A stretch of DNA of 64,000 nt from a virus. The notes beneath the pieces are model-generated. The model made no database searches, was not told the DNA's origin, and saw nothing but the letters and a program-made list of their open reading frames with translations. This document shows positions 17,275-27,006 of the stretch, in pieces. The stretch covers positions 27,672 through 91,671 of the IMG/VR virus record IMGVR_UViG_3300020392_000009; one strand, written 5' to 3'. Position 1 is the stretch's first letter. Each line of letters begins with the position of its first letter. The position numbers and the translations under genes are program-made.

Positions 17275-17763
17275 TTATCTACCCCTATCAAAAGATTGTT
17301 CTAAATCTTTAGCATATCTAAGCATATTTCTACCTTCTCTAATTCTTTTTCTACTACCAGTCATTAATAACTCTCCAGTTAATTTCATCATCTTTATTGT
17401 TTTTTGAAACATGGCTTCTATTCCTTCATCTAATTTATCGGAATATTTTCTACGCCGTGTATATTTTCCCCTTTCAAAATCTTTTAAGACATTTTCAACT
17501 ATTTTATTTGTAATTCCTTGTTGTAGGCTACCCTGTGATAATTCAAACCATCTACCGTCAGCGTAAAATTCAGCAAGAAAATTATAATACTCTTCAAATT
17601 TTTCCTGTGGAACTTGTATCGGTATTGAAGAAAGATTCTGTGGTTTAGATGTAAAGACATTACCTATATTTTGTTTAGTCCCTTTTCTTTGTAACCAAAG
17701 ATTAGCATTAGTGGCCATTCTGCCAACTATTGCTGTTTGTTTGATTACATTTAGCCAAGACAT
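17275..17763 (-). CDS. WxDILK-like tagged protein, unknown function
   Basis: This roughly 162-residue protein begins MSWLNVIKQT, a divergent but recognisable form of the shared N-terminal tag. The remainder is helical and basic with no recognised domain. ATG 17763 gives the tag at residue 1, so it is preferred to GTG 17772, which overlaps the upstream stop. Confidence 0.65.
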   Translation of the reverse strand: MSWLNVIKQTAIVGRMATNANLWLQRKGTKQNIGNVFTSKPQNLSSIPIQVPQEKFEEYYNFLAEFYADGRWFELSQGSLQQGITNKIVENVLKDFERGKYTRRRKYSDKLDEGIEAMFQKTIKMMKLTGELLMTGSRKRIREGRNMLRYAKDLEQSFDRGR

Positions 17764-17768
17764 TTTAA

Positions 17769-18050
17769 TCACTTTTGACTAAACTTCTTTCCTGTTGGAA
17801 CATGCTGTTTTCCCTTCTTTCGGCCTTTTCTTTTCTTAGCATCTTGATACCTTAGAGTTTTTTTATCTGTTCTTTTGTAGGTCGCTCTCGGCATGTATCT
17901 TCCTTTGGTCTTTGATTTAGGTTTTTTACCCTTATCTTTGGCTCTATGTTGTTCAGCACTTCCCCAATCCTCATCAGTCCATGTGGATAAATCCCGTTGC
18001 CTTTTCGATTTTGCTTTTAGGATATTACGCCAATTAATTCTTATAGCCAC
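17769..18050 (-). CDS. Second half of a DUF5872-like protein, separately tagged
   Basis: The core (STWTDEDWGSAE, then GRYMPRATYK, ending GKQHVPTGKKF) matches the C-terminal half of a family I recall as DUF5872, usually one polypeptide in phages and giant viruses. Here it is a separate frame following the gene for the N-terminal half. Near its start it has INWRNILKAK, a form of the shared tag. The start is uncertain: GTG 18050 or 18053, or an unusual ATT at 18038 that would give MNWRNILK exactly. Confidence 0.6.
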   Translation of the reverse strand: MAIRINWRNILKAKSKRQRDLSTWTDEDWGSAEQHRAKDKGKKPKSKTKGRYMPRATYKRTDKKTLRYQDAKKRKGRKKGKQHVPTGKKFSQK

Positions 18051-18246
18051 CACCAGCCCTTTTATATGCTTGAGCCAACATTTGTGCTTTTCTTGCAGAC
18101 CATTGACCTGCTGCACCACCCTTAGTTCCTCTTTTTATTCTATTGAATATTCTTTTACGCATAGCGGGTTTAGTATAATTACCCGACTGATTAACAGTTG
18201 ATTTTCGCTTTTTCTTTTTCTTTTTCAATATATCTTGCCAACTCAT
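18034..18246 (-). CDS. First half of a DUF5872-like protein, WxDILK-tagged
   Basis: This 70-residue basic protein starts MSWQDILKKKKKK. It continues with a core (NYTKPAMRKRIFNRI, GGAAGQWSARKAQ, AYKRAGGGYKN) that matches the N-terminal half of the DUF5872-like family. The stop lies inside the start region of the gene encoding the other half, in a different frame. Function unknown; the charge suggests nucleic-acid contact. Confidence 0.75.
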   Translation of the reverse strand: MSWQDILKKKKKKRKSTVNQSGNYTKPAMRKRIFNRIKRGTKGGAAGQWSARKAQMLAQAYKRAGGGYKN

Positions 18247-18389
18247 TTCTTCATCCCCTTTGGCTTATCTGCCTGTTCCCAACATCTTCTACAAAAACCA
18301 AATGGGTGAACATCTCTTGTCATATAACATCTACCGCAGTATTTGAAATTAAGTTTCTGCTTCTTAATTACCCACTCTTTAGTATTCAA
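18243..18389 (-). CDS. Small zinc-finger protein, TTG start
   Basis: This 48-residue protein has CGRC followed 12 residues later by CRRC, a small zinc ribbon. The TTG start overlaps the upstream stop (TTGA), and its own stop overlaps the next ATG (ATGA). This tight coupling supports it being real despite its size. Function unknown. Confidence 0.6.
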   Translation of the reverse strand: MNTKEWVIKKQKLNFKYCGRCYMTRDVHPFGFCRRCWEQADKPKGMKK

Positions 18390-19744
18390 GCCAGTATTCC
18401 TCCTACATTTTCTAGTTCATCCATCACTGACATTTTACAATTGTCTTTGTATTTCTGTATATCATCCAAGTATATTCCTTCTTTTAGCCAATCAAAACCA
18501 ACATGGTCTTTATGATTCTCCCACTTCATTAATTTAAAGATTTCATCACAACGGCTCTTATACCAATCAGCCTTCTTGTAAGATTTCTTCATTCTAATTA
18601 ATTCTAACAAAAGTTCTGCATTACCCTTCTTTAATCTAAAGTGAGGCAGACATTTTGTTAGAAGTTCACTAACATCTGCTTGAGAATAAAAGTTTAAGCG
18701 ATTAATTAATCTAGTGTCTTGAGGAGATTTTTGGTCTAGGTGCATACGACCAAATCCTATTGACTTGTGCATTTCTTTCATGAATACCTTTCCTCTTTCT
18801 CCAGTAGCAACTAGCCCAACTCTAGGATTCATATTTCTATCTAAAGTAATATAGCCATCCGAATCAATAAATGCGGCAGTATAAGCCCAAATATTCTTTT
18901 TGATAAGAGATGGAACTTTGTAGTAAGAACCATTATGTGAAGCAACCTCTAACTTTCTTATTGTCTTAGAAATCATATTTGGGTTTGTTATGTTAAACAT
19001 ATCAACAGGCATCTTTTCATGTATGCCTTTAGCGGTAATGCCTTGATGTTTTGTTATAGTATTTTCAATAAACTCTAGTTGTCTTTCTTTTTTGCTTTTG
19101 TTTAGGGTCTGAGTCTTGACTGCTTTAAGACACTCCCTAAATTCTTTTTTTGCTTGCGACATTTCCTTAGATAATTTACTATATTCTTTTGAATAAGCCA
19201 TTCCTTCTCTATCTAATTCAGCCTCCCAGTATTTACAAAGCGAATCTACTATGCCTCTTCTAGACTTAATATCTTTCATTTTATTTAGTCTCGATAAATC
19301 TTTTTCAGTGAATCTCATTTTCCTAAAAGGTTGTTTGTAAGGTGCTAACCAAAAGATACTATCAATTGATTTCTCTAAATGCTCACTATAAGCATCTATT
19401 ACTACATCAATGGCCTTAGACATATTTTCTCTAAGACTCCCCTTTAATTCTCTACGATTATTTCTCATTTTTTTAACAAGTTCTGGGACAGTTTGTTCAT
19501 GAATAATATATTGTTTTGGAAAGACATCTAGCATCTTTCTTGCTTCACTGGCATTAATAGAATATGTTTTAGAAACCAGTGCCAATTCATCCACTTCTGA
19601 CATTACATAATCCTTTGATACTAAACTCTTAATTGTTATACTTTCAGGTAAATTACTTACAATTTTACCCTCTTCTTCATTCAGTTCTTTTAGTCTACCA
19701 AACTGTTCTTCGGCTTCTTCTAGTTCTTCGACTGTTAGATTCAT
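18386..19744 (-). CDS. LAGLIDADG-type protein next to the terminase gene
   Basis: This is a 452-residue protein. Residues 1-215 are helical and unrecognised. Residues 220-280 look like a winged helix-turn-helix (GITAKGIHEKM, ISKTIRKLEV). Residues 285-400 form a single LAGLIDADG-like domain with the core AYTAAFIDSDGYITL, where Asp297 (of SDG) would bind the catalytic metal. A LECTFL-type homing endonuclease is one option; a domesticated DNA-binding or packaging-site nuclease is another. It immediately follows the large terminase. Confidence 0.7.
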   Translation of the reverse strand: MNLTVEELEEAEEQFGRLKELNEEEGKIVSNLPESITIKSLVSKDYVMSEVDELALVSKTYSINASEARKMLDVFPKQYIIHEQTVPELVKKMRNNRRELKGSLRENMSKAIDVVIDAYSEHLEKSIDSIFWLAPYKQPFRKMRFTEKDLSRLNKMKDIKSRRGIVDSLCKYWEAELDREGMAYSKEYSKLSKEMSQAKKEFRECLKAVKTQTLNKSKKERQLEFIENTITKHQGITAKGIHEKMPVDMFNITNPNMISKTIRKLEVASHNGSYYKVPSLIKKNIWAYTAAFIDSDGYITLDRNMNPRVGLVATGERGKVFMKEMHKSIGFGRMHLDQKSPQDTRLINRLNFYSQADVSELLTKCLPHFRLKKGNAELLLELIRMKKSYKKADWYKSRCDEIFKLMKWENHKDHVGFDWLKEGIYLDDIQKYKDNCKMSVMDELENVGGILA

Positions 19745-19753
19745 ATTTATTCC

Positions 19754-21175
19754 TCAAAAGTTTAATCCAAGTAGTCCGTTGTTTCTTGTTGGTTTAGGGT
19801 CATCAAATAGCCCCATATTATCTAATAGTATGAATTTATCTGATATTTGGTAAGTGGCCGCATTCGCTAAGGCTAGGCTCATAACCATATCGTCATGCGC
19901 CCCTACGCCCTCAAACTTACCTCTTTCAGTAATAGCAAACATAGACAACTCTTCTATCAATGTGGAAGTAACTCTACGGCTTTCTTCATTACCATAGGGA
20001 AAGTTCATTTTTTTATTTTCTAAACTCATTTGTAGGTTGAGAATTATCTCTTGTTTCTTTTTTCTAGTAGTATTAAAATCATATAAGTTTAAATCAGCAA
20101 CCTGTCGTAACTCTTGGGTAAATGATTTAGCAAAAGTGTTCGTCTCAAATAATATTACCTCCGGTCTAAATACTTGATTGATTAGTTTTACCTTCTGTAT
20201 GTTTTCTCTAAACTCTACATTTTTTGCCCTGTCTACATAGATGATTGATTTATTTTCTTCTTCATCCATTTCAATCACTGTAATTACATTGTAGTCCCCA
20301 TCAGTAGAAATAGCAGGGTCAATTCCAACATAGTATTTGTAGCCCTCTCTTTTCATAGGCTTCAAAACTAAACTACTATTTTTTGCCGACTCTAAATATT
20401 CCGGATTAAATAGAGAAGTTCCTGTAGAAATAGGAACACACATATATTCTCTTGTAAACATTAGTGAACCCACTTCTGCCTTTCTAGCCATAAGAGAATC
20501 ATAATCCCATCTATTAGGCCATAGTGGTTCATTAAGAGCATTAAGGCATGGATATGTTCTAAGAGTGTATGCAGGATTTTCTGATAGTTGAGCATAGATA
20601 TCAGTATAACTAAACGGAGTTCCAATAACTCTTAGCGATGCTGAGTGATGAAGTGTCGGTATCATATCACCATAAAACCAATCAGTTACCTTTTGAATAC
20701 CACTTATACTAAATTCTTTCAAAGGGTCGTCAATGATAATCTCTTGAGGGTGAAGTCCACGAATCTGTGAACCAACAGAACGCTCTAAAATTTGATTACC
20801 ATTAGTTAATGTAATATTTCCTATCGCCCAACCTCTAGGCGGCTTGAATTTTTTAAGCAGAGGATTATTGAATAGTTTATCTATATCCCTCATATGAACC
20901 ATAGTCTGTTTTTGGTTAGAAGAAATGTATAGCATTTGATAGGGAGGCTCTTGAAATACTAAATTCCATACTACCCAAGCATGCATAAATACAGATTTAC
21001 CGTGACCTCTCGAACAAATTATAACTGTTCTTTGAGTATCTTTCATAAGTTCTAACCATTCTTCTTGGTGCTTAGCAAACTCCCAACCCAATACATTTTG
21101 AAAGAAGTATGGAAATGAGTTTTTAGATAACTCCATATCCATTTGATGTTCAAAGTTTAACGCCTCTATATCCAA
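19754..21175 (-). CDS. Terminase large subunit
   Basis: This 473-residue packaging motor and nuclease has Walker A CSRGHGKS (54-61) and Walker B IIIDDP (146-151). The RNase H-like nuclease follows, with acidic residues in VGIDPA (283-288), LFETN (342-346) and GAHDDMVMS (425-433). It should pump DNA through the portal and cut concatemers. It lacks the WxDILK tag, as expected for a protein acting outside the shell. Confidence 0.93.
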   Translation of the reverse strand: MDIEALNFEHQMDMELSKNSFPYFFQNVLGWEFAKHQEEWLELMKDTQRTVIICSRGHGKSVFMHAWVVWNLVFQEPPYQMLYISSNQKQTMVHMRDIDKLFNNPLLKKFKPPRGWAIGNITLTNGNQILERSVGSQIRGLHPQEIIIDDPLKEFSISGIQKVTDWFYGDMIPTLHHSASLRVIGTPFSYTDIYAQLSENPAYTLRTYPCLNALNEPLWPNRWDYDSLMARKAEVGSLMFTREYMCVPISTGTSLFNPEYLESAKNSSLVLKPMKREGYKYYVGIDPAISTDGDYNVITVIEMDEEENKSIIYVDRAKNVEFRENIQKVKLINQVFRPEVILFETNTFAKSFTQELRQVADLNLYDFNTTRKKKQEIILNLQMSLENKKMNFPYGNEESRRVTSTLIEELSMFAITERGKFEGVGAHDDMVMSLALANAATYQISDKFILLDNMGLFDDPKPTRNNGLLGLNF

Positions 21176-21176
21176 A

Positions 21177-21680
21177 TTAATACCTCTTTAAAATTAAATG
21201 CCAAGATTTTTCTATCTTATTAGCAGGTTTAATTCCCCAAACCCGCCCTTTTTCCTTAGCATAATCCGTTATTTTTTTAATTATATTTTTAGGAATAGAA
21301 TTTAACAGACTTGGTTCTATATTTGTTATCTGCCAACCAGTTTTTTCGTTAGCCGCTATCCAACTTGGTGCATTGATGAATACAGCAAGTAGGGGCTTAT
21401 TTGGAATAACGCTAGCACGATAAGGAACTAAATCAGTCATGTGGCCTCTAGGAGAACCTTCAATAGATTGAGTTCCTCCAACTATTACATAATCGGGATG
21501 CTCCGTCCAACCAGTAGTGGAAATAGTCTTGTCATTATCATCAACTCTAATAATCCATTTGTTTAAATCGTAAAAAGGAGGTGGTGAACCTGCTCTAACA
21601 TAAGGCTCATTCGGATTATCAGTATTCCACCTTTCTTTCATCTCCTCGAAAGAAAAAATCTCATCCAAAACTTTCGGCAT
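21177..21680 (-). CDS. Unknown protein with C-terminal tag-like peptide
   Basis: This roughly 167-residue alpha/beta protein has a central Gly/Ser-rich region (YVIVGGTQSIEGSPRGH). The last residues are EKSWHLILKRY, resembling the shared W-x-x-I-L-K peptide but placed at the C-terminus. ATG 21680 follows AGGGAT and is preferred to TTG 21695. It directly precedes the terminase gene; no family recognised. Confidence 0.65.
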   Translation of the reverse strand: MPKVLDEIFSFEEMKERWNTDNPNEPYVRAGSPPPFYDLNKWIIRVDDNDKTISTTGWTEHPDYVIVGGTQSIEGSPRGHMTDLVPYRASVIPNKPLLAVFINAPSWIAANEKTGWQITNIEPSLLNSIPKNIIKKITDYAKEKGRVWGIKPANKIEKSWHLILKRY

Positions 21681-21688
21681 AATTATCC

Positions 21689-24292
21689 CTACCAAACTCT
21701 TTGTCTAAATCTAGCCTTGATTAAATATACATGGTCAGTAGTTATACCATAATCTCTACCTATAGATTCATGAGAATCAATTGACTTAACAATGTTCTCT
21801 ACCTCCATATGACTCAAATCCAAGTTTTCCTCTTTGTGCATTTTTTCTATTACCAAATCTATGTTATCAAAAGTCAATGGTAAGAACCCATACACGGTTT
21901 CTTTTCCTAAAGATTTTCTTATAACATCGTGCGCTTTTAATAATTTTTTATTAACCATTTTACCGATAGTCAAAGGAGAATCTTGCTTAACACTATCTCT
22001 TAATAGTTGTATTAGTTCAAAGTAGGCTTCTCTTTTATCTCTTTCATCTTGACCGCCTCCAGCAAATAGGCTTTGTTTTTCCTCTAAGGTATTAATAAAA
22101 TCTAACTTAAATGAGGAACTACCCGTCCTTGTTTCGTTAGCCCTATCTTCTATTGTTTCTCCTTTTATCTTTCTATCCTTTTTAGAAAAGTCTTGTGTTT
22201 CATCCATTATGTTAAACAATAAAAGTGAAATAAAACCAAAGGCATCTTTATCTTCTACTCCAAATTTTTTCAAAGAGGTTGCGGCTCTTTTTCCTGCCGC
22301 AATAAGTTGGTCATTTACATTAGTGTCAATGTCTTGGTAATCTCTTAGATAATCTATAATGTTTCTAAAATCTACTGAACTTATATTTCTAAATCTTCTA
22401 CTTCCCCTAAAAAACGGACTAGTAATCCCAGTCTTATTACCTAGTAACTTATTTATTTCCTTAACTACTTTTCCACCAACAGCATTGTAAAAAGAAGGAA
22501 CAGAAACAGGTAGCATACCTCTATTCATAGGCTCGTAGTAATATTCCTCAGCAGATTTGAAGAACTTTTTAAGAACTTTTTTTGCCTCGGCTTCGTCAAA
22601 GGTTTCATTAAATTTAGGTGGTTTAGGTTTGAAGGCAGTATCTTTTGCATAAGACTGTATTGCTGAACCTGCCGTTGTATCTTTAAAATCAACCATAGTT
22701 TTGTCTTGTCCTCTAGTCGCCCTTGTTCCAACTGCTTCTCTTGCGCCCATAGGGAATTGGTCTGGGTCACTAACCAATACTAGCGACGACAAATCATTAA
22801 AGAAATCTTTAATAAAATTAATATTATCATAGTCTATTTTCTTAGAGTAATCTATATTATTTCTGTCTCCGCCATCGCTTCTTCTTAGAGGATAGAACCC
22901 GCTTTTTTCAACAAAGTCCCTTGTGCCATATGTAGAATAAAAGGTCTTATCTGCCAAAACAGAAAGGGGTAATGCAAAAGGAAATGTTGAATTAGTTCCA
23001 TCGGGGTTATCTTCTATTCCTTCTACCGTTAGTGTATCTTCCAATTCATCTATTAATCTTTCAAAGTCTTGCCTTACATTTATGGTTAAGTCATCTTGTG
23101 CCAAAGCATTTTCCAAATAAGACTTTAAGATAGTATAGTGTTTTTCTATAATGGCTACAAGTTTTATGTTTCTACTATTTTCCCAAACTAAAAGAGGGTC
23201 TGCTTTAGAAGGAATTGATTTTGCCTGCTCCATAAATTTAGCATAGACTCCTTCTCCCGCTAATTCTTCAAATTCTTCTATTGATTGTTGTAATTCATCT
23301 TCCGAAATAGTAGCGCCAGTATATTGACTATCTCCCCCAACCGTATTTAGAAAGGCTTGCTCCATAGCCTCTTGCTTTCCACCCGAAATATCTTCTTCTA
23401 TTGCTCTTTCTTCTGGAGTATCTTTTATTTCAGTTATTCTATCATAGAGACCTTGAGTTTGCATTAGTCTAATTATCAATAGAACTAACCTCGCTCCTGC
23501 ATCTGCTACTAGTATATCAGTAAATGGGAAGTCTGCTATGTAAACAAATTTAGTTAGGTCGTTTTCTAAATTATATCTAATAATAAATTTGTTAGCCTCT
23601 TCATTGTTTAACTGCTTCAAAAGAATACCTAAATCTTTCAAATCATCAAGAAACTTACCTTCTTTTTCTCTAACAACATTAGTCCAAAACTTATACACAG
23701 CCTTTCTAGTTTCACCTTTAGAAACATCAACTGCTCCCATGAGTTCGCCCAAAGGATATTTTAATTGTCTCTGTTTTGGTTCTACATCTTGTTCTTCTAT
23801 TCGTTCTATTATGAACATAAGATTATCTTCTGAAATTGGATTAGACTCGAAAAGACCTGCCCCCAATCTGTTTTCTATGAGTTTCTTTGTTCTATTTTGA
23901 ACTTCTTTACTAGCATTTATTTTGAAATCTTCAGGCAGTCTAGTGGTAACTAAAAACCTAGCATCCAGCACTCTACCTCTATTATCCTCTAACATTAGTT
24001 TTTGGGAATAGTTCTGTATTTGATTTTCTAAACTCACTGTATCTAAAACATCCTCAGTTGTTTCTAACTCATCTAGTGTTTTTATTAGCGCATCTCTAAA
24101 TAATTTTCTTTGTTTTATGTATTCCTTATCTGTTCTATCAACATTATTTTGTTCGAGATATTTTTCAGCCCATTCGTTTATAATCTCTTCCTGCTTCCTT
24201 CTTTTTTTTCCTCTTGCAGAAATACCGGCTATGGTTTTTAAATCCTCTTCGCTCCTTTCAACGGCTATGCCGCCACTCTCTATCTTCACCAT
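21689..24292 (-). CDS. Very large unknown protein of the virion region
   Basis: This 867-residue, mostly helical, charged protein has no membrane spans, Walker motifs or cysteine clusters. The N-terminal 40 residues are basic (RGKKRRKQEE). It is encoded next to another very large protein (24294) and before the terminase. Size and place would suit an internal virion or ejection protein, but nothing in the sequence proves this. Confidence 0.65.
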   Translation of the reverse strand: MVKIESGGIAVERSEEDLKTIAGISARGKKRRKQEEIINEWAEKYLEQNNVDRTDKEYIKQRKLFRDALIKTLDELETTEDVLDTVSLENQIQNYSQKLMLEDNRGRVLDARFLVTTRLPEDFKINASKEVQNRTKKLIENRLGAGLFESNPISEDNLMFIIERIEEQDVEPKQRQLKYPLGELMGAVDVSKGETRKAVYKFWTNVVREKEGKFLDDLKDLGILLKQLNNEEANKFIIRYNLENDLTKFVYIADFPFTDILVADAGARLVLLIIRLMQTQGLYDRITEIKDTPEERAIEEDISGGKQEAMEQAFLNTVGGDSQYTGATISEDELQQSIEEFEELAGEGVYAKFMEQAKSIPSKADPLLVWENSRNIKLVAIIEKHYTILKSYLENALAQDDLTINVRQDFERLIDELEDTLTVEGIEDNPDGTNSTFPFALPLSVLADKTFYSTYGTRDFVEKSGFYPLRRSDGGDRNNIDYSKKIDYDNINFIKDFFNDLSSLVLVSDPDQFPMGAREAVGTRATRGQDKTMVDFKDTTAGSAIQSYAKDTAFKPKPPKFNETFDEAEAKKVLKKFFKSAEEYYYEPMNRGMLPVSVPSFYNAVGGKVVKEINKLLGNKTGITSPFFRGSRRFRNISSVDFRNIIDYLRDYQDIDTNVNDQLIAAGKRAATSLKKFGVEDKDAFGFISLLLFNIMDETQDFSKKDRKIKGETIEDRANETRTGSSSFKLDFINTLEEKQSLFAGGGQDERDKREAYFELIQLLRDSVKQDSPLTIGKMVNKKLLKAHDVIRKSLGKETVYGFLPLTFDNIDLVIEKMHKEENLDLSHMEVENIVKSIDSHESIGRDYGITTDHVYLIKARFRQRVW

Positions 24293-24293
24293 A

Positions 24294-26417
24294 TTAACTC
24301 TCCCTTAATATCCCAACGCTTTCATCTGATAGAGCCTCAAGAGCCTTCTTTGCTTTAGTCGAGCCTCCCCTTCCTAATTTAAATTTCCCTCCAGTAAAGT
24401 TCTCTGCAAATAGTTTGACATGGTTCTCAAATGCAGAAATAATTTCTTTTTTAAGGTTGTTTAAGATTATAGGTATATCTTCTTTTATTTGGTCTGCTAT
24501 TTTTACATCTCCCGTTTCATCTAATTCTGCATAAGCATCCAAAAGACCATCAGCCCCCACTACTTCTGCATTAAGACCAATAAAACCAATAAACTCGTCT
24601 AATGATAAATTAGGTATAGTAGCGGAAATATCAAATGTATTAACTAACTCTACTAGTCCCTTAGTTTCAGAAATAGAGATTAAATGCTTGGAGAATACAT
24701 CATCGGTTAAGCCACTTAGTTCCCTCAATCTAATAAGAGTGGGATTGTTAAATTGAGTATCTACTGTTCTTACTCTTTTAGCAGGACTTACTTCTCCTAA
24801 TTTACTTCTAGATGGGGCAAACTCAGAGGCTCTGTCTTTATATCTGCCCTCTTCTGTTCTTTGTTCTCCAATATCTGCTAATTCTTCGTAGATATCTTTG
24901 AATTGAATTACTTCTGTGGGGTCGTCTTTATCATATATCTGAGCGTGAGTAGCACCAACGGCTGTATTAGCCATAATTATCTGTCCTGCATCATCTCTTT
25001 CATCAGTTGGTTTGTTATTTTCTTCTTTACCATTAAAATATACCACATCATATATGTCAGAATACTCATTTTCAATGATTTTTGCCTCAGAAACACTAGG
25101 ATTATCCCTTAAATAAGCAGGTAAATTAGCCTTTAATTGGCCTGTTAATCTACCAAAACCTTGCGATAACCTACTAGGGTTTTTCCTATTTTTTACTAAA
25201 TCAGTAACTTTTCTCTTTTTTTGCTCTCTTGTTCCAGTTATTTCATACTCTGAAAGGTCTAATCCTTTGTAATTAGTGCCTCCGGACTGTAAAACTTCTA
25301 CTATTTCTTCAATTAATTTTCTTTCTATGGCATAATCACTCAATAAGTTCTCTCTTCTAATTACACCTGTTAAAGTAGTTACCCATTTGTCATCAAAATT
25401 AGGCCTTAGTATTGTTTTTGCTATTGAGGACATAACTAAATCATCTCCTATACCCGAAATCATAACATAATTTTTAATAAATGGCTCATTAGGAATGAAT
25501 ATCTTCTTACTACCTTCAACAGACTCGTTAATTACTTCTATATACTCTTTTACTGTATTTTCTGTAAATGTTTTAACAGTATATTCTAATCCTAGTATTC
25601 TATCTCTTGTCATTCTCAAAGCGTCTTTATCAAGAGAAGTCGATGACTCATCCTTAACAAATTTAACGCTCAAATTTCTAATATTTTCATTATAGTAAGT
25701 TAAAATGTCCGGATTTGAGTTCACTAGTTGAATAAATTCGTTAAATCCAGTAAAATCACCACTTTTCTTGTATAATTTACCATCTTTATTGTTCGCACCT
25801 ATCATTTCTGCAAATTTATTGATTTTATCTTCGTTTCCTTTGTATGGAGTTATAGTAAAGTAAGGGTTTTGCCTTCTAGTTATAACATATTGCCACATAG
25901 TCTGTGCATCGGGGTATCTATTCCACTTTCCTCCCTTTCCACTAAGCGGAAATTGCCCCGTCTTTGTCAAAAATGCCTCAGTTTCTTTTCTTAATCTACT
26001 TTGTTCCGCTAAAAGTTCATCACTAGCACCATCCGGCTTCTTTTTAGCAACTTCAACCTTTCTAGTTACATTGTGAAGGTCGGTAATTAGTTTCATTAGG
26101 GAATCTTTTGTTTTAGTGGGGCGTTTTACTCTCAATTCCATTAATTTTTCCAGTCTTTTTCTTGCTTCTTCCGGATTCAAGCCCTTCTTTTCAGAAAATT
26201 TAGCAATTTCTTCAAACAAACTTCTTCTATTTGGTGTATCTCCGGAAAGATTATCTAAAAATCTAGAAAATTGCTTGGATTCTGCACTATTTTTGTCTGC
26301 ATTCTTGAAACTTTCATAAAAATCATTGAACATTTGCTCTCTAACTAGAGTTCTAGCCAAAACTTTTACTCTAGTTATGGGTAAGAAGTCCTCTTTTAAA
26401 ATTTCTAGCCAATTCAA
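24294..26417 (-). CDS. Very large WxDILK-tagged protein
   Basis: This 707-residue protein starts MNWLEILKEDF, a conservative version of the tag. The body is helical and charged with several coiled-coil stretches and no recognised catalytic motif. With the neighbouring 867- and 484-residue proteins it forms a block of large unknowns. If the tag means packaging, this would be a major internal virion protein. Confidence 0.7.
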   Translation of the reverse strand: MNWLEILKEDFLPITRVKVLARTLVREQMFNDFYESFKNADKNSAESKQFSRFLDNLSGDTPNRRSLFEEIAKFSEKKGLNPEEARKRLEKLMELRVKRPTKTKDSLMKLITDLHNVTRKVEVAKKKPDGASDELLAEQSRLRKETEAFLTKTGQFPLSGKGGKWNRYPDAQTMWQYVITRRQNPYFTITPYKGNEDKINKFAEMIGANNKDGKLYKKSGDFTGFNEFIQLVNSNPDILTYYNENIRNLSVKFVKDESSTSLDKDALRMTRDRILGLEYTVKTFTENTVKEYIEVINESVEGSKKIFIPNEPFIKNYVMISGIGDDLVMSSIAKTILRPNFDDKWVTTLTGVIRRENLLSDYAIERKLIEEIVEVLQSGGTNYKGLDLSEYEITGTREQKKRKVTDLVKNRKNPSRLSQGFGRLTGQLKANLPAYLRDNPSVSEAKIIENEYSDIYDVVYFNGKEENNKPTDERDDAGQIIMANTAVGATHAQIYDKDDPTEVIQFKDIYEELADIGEQRTEEGRYKDRASEFAPSRSKLGEVSPAKRVRTVDTQFNNPTLIRLRELSGLTDDVFSKHLISISETKGLVELVNTFDISATIPNLSLDEFIGFIGLNAEVVGADGLLDAYAELDETGDVKIADQIKEDIPIILNNLKKEIISAFENHVKLFAENFTGGKFKLGRGGSTKAKKALEALSDESVGILRES

Positions 26418-26428
26418 ACGCTCAACTC

Positions 26429-26707
26429 CTACAAATTGAGTGCTTCTTCAACAGGTTCTAGTAGTTTTTCTAAATTAAAATTAGTAAATCGCTCAACTAC
26501 CATGTTATTTTCTCTAATAAAAATAGTAAAGCCCCCTCTTCCTTTTTGTAATAGTTCTAATCTTTTATCTTCAAAGTCAATAAACATTTTAATTCCTGCT
26601 TTTCCGTGACCGCCCTTTACTGCATCGGCTTCAAGTCCTAGTTTAAATGCAAAATGCTCCATAAATTGTCTAGGTAAAAGCATCTTTAGTATATTTTTCC
26701 AACTCAT
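26429..26707 (-). CDS. Small WxDILK-tagged protein
   Basis: This 92-residue protein starts MSWKNILKML. The remainder forms an alpha/beta pattern with GGHGKAGIKMFIDF and a beta hairpin around GGFTIFIREN. No known family. Its start overlaps the stop of the next tagged gene upstream (ATGA). Confidence 0.7.
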   Translation of the reverse strand: MSWKNILKMLLPRQFMEHFAFKLGLEADAVKGGHGKAGIKMFIDFEDKRLELLQKGRGGFTIFIRENNMVVERFTNFNLEKLLEPVEEALNL

Positions 26708-27006
26708 TGTAACTTCTCCTGCATTTGGTATAAATCGTATAGGTGGCGTTCAAAGGCATTTTTCTTACGCAGTAAATTACTTCTTTTTGGTTCTTCACTA
26801 CTATTTACTCCTGCTATTATAGATTCTAAATCTTTAATTAATTTTTGATAAGACTTTATGTATTTTCTAAGATATGTTCTTAATCCAATGTCCTCCGCCA
26901 GTTCTAAACTCCAATCCACATATTCATCTCCTGTTCTATCTTCTAAACGCTCAAGAGATTCCTTTAATTGTGATAAATCTTCTTTTAATATATCTTTCCA
27001 ACTCAT
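26704..27006 (-). CDS. Small WxDILK-tagged coiled-coil protein
   Basis: This 100-residue protein starts MSWKDILKED, the consensus tag, followed by about 85 residues of amphipathic helix likely to form a helical hairpin or coiled coil. Function unknown. Its ATG overlaps the stop of the zinc/HTH gene upstream. Confidence 0.7.
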   Translation of the reverse strand: MSWKDILKEDLSQLKESLERLEDRTGDEYVDWSLELAEDIGLRTYLRKYIKSYQKLIKDLESIIAGVNSSEEPKRSNLLRKKNAFERHLYDLYQMQEKLQ

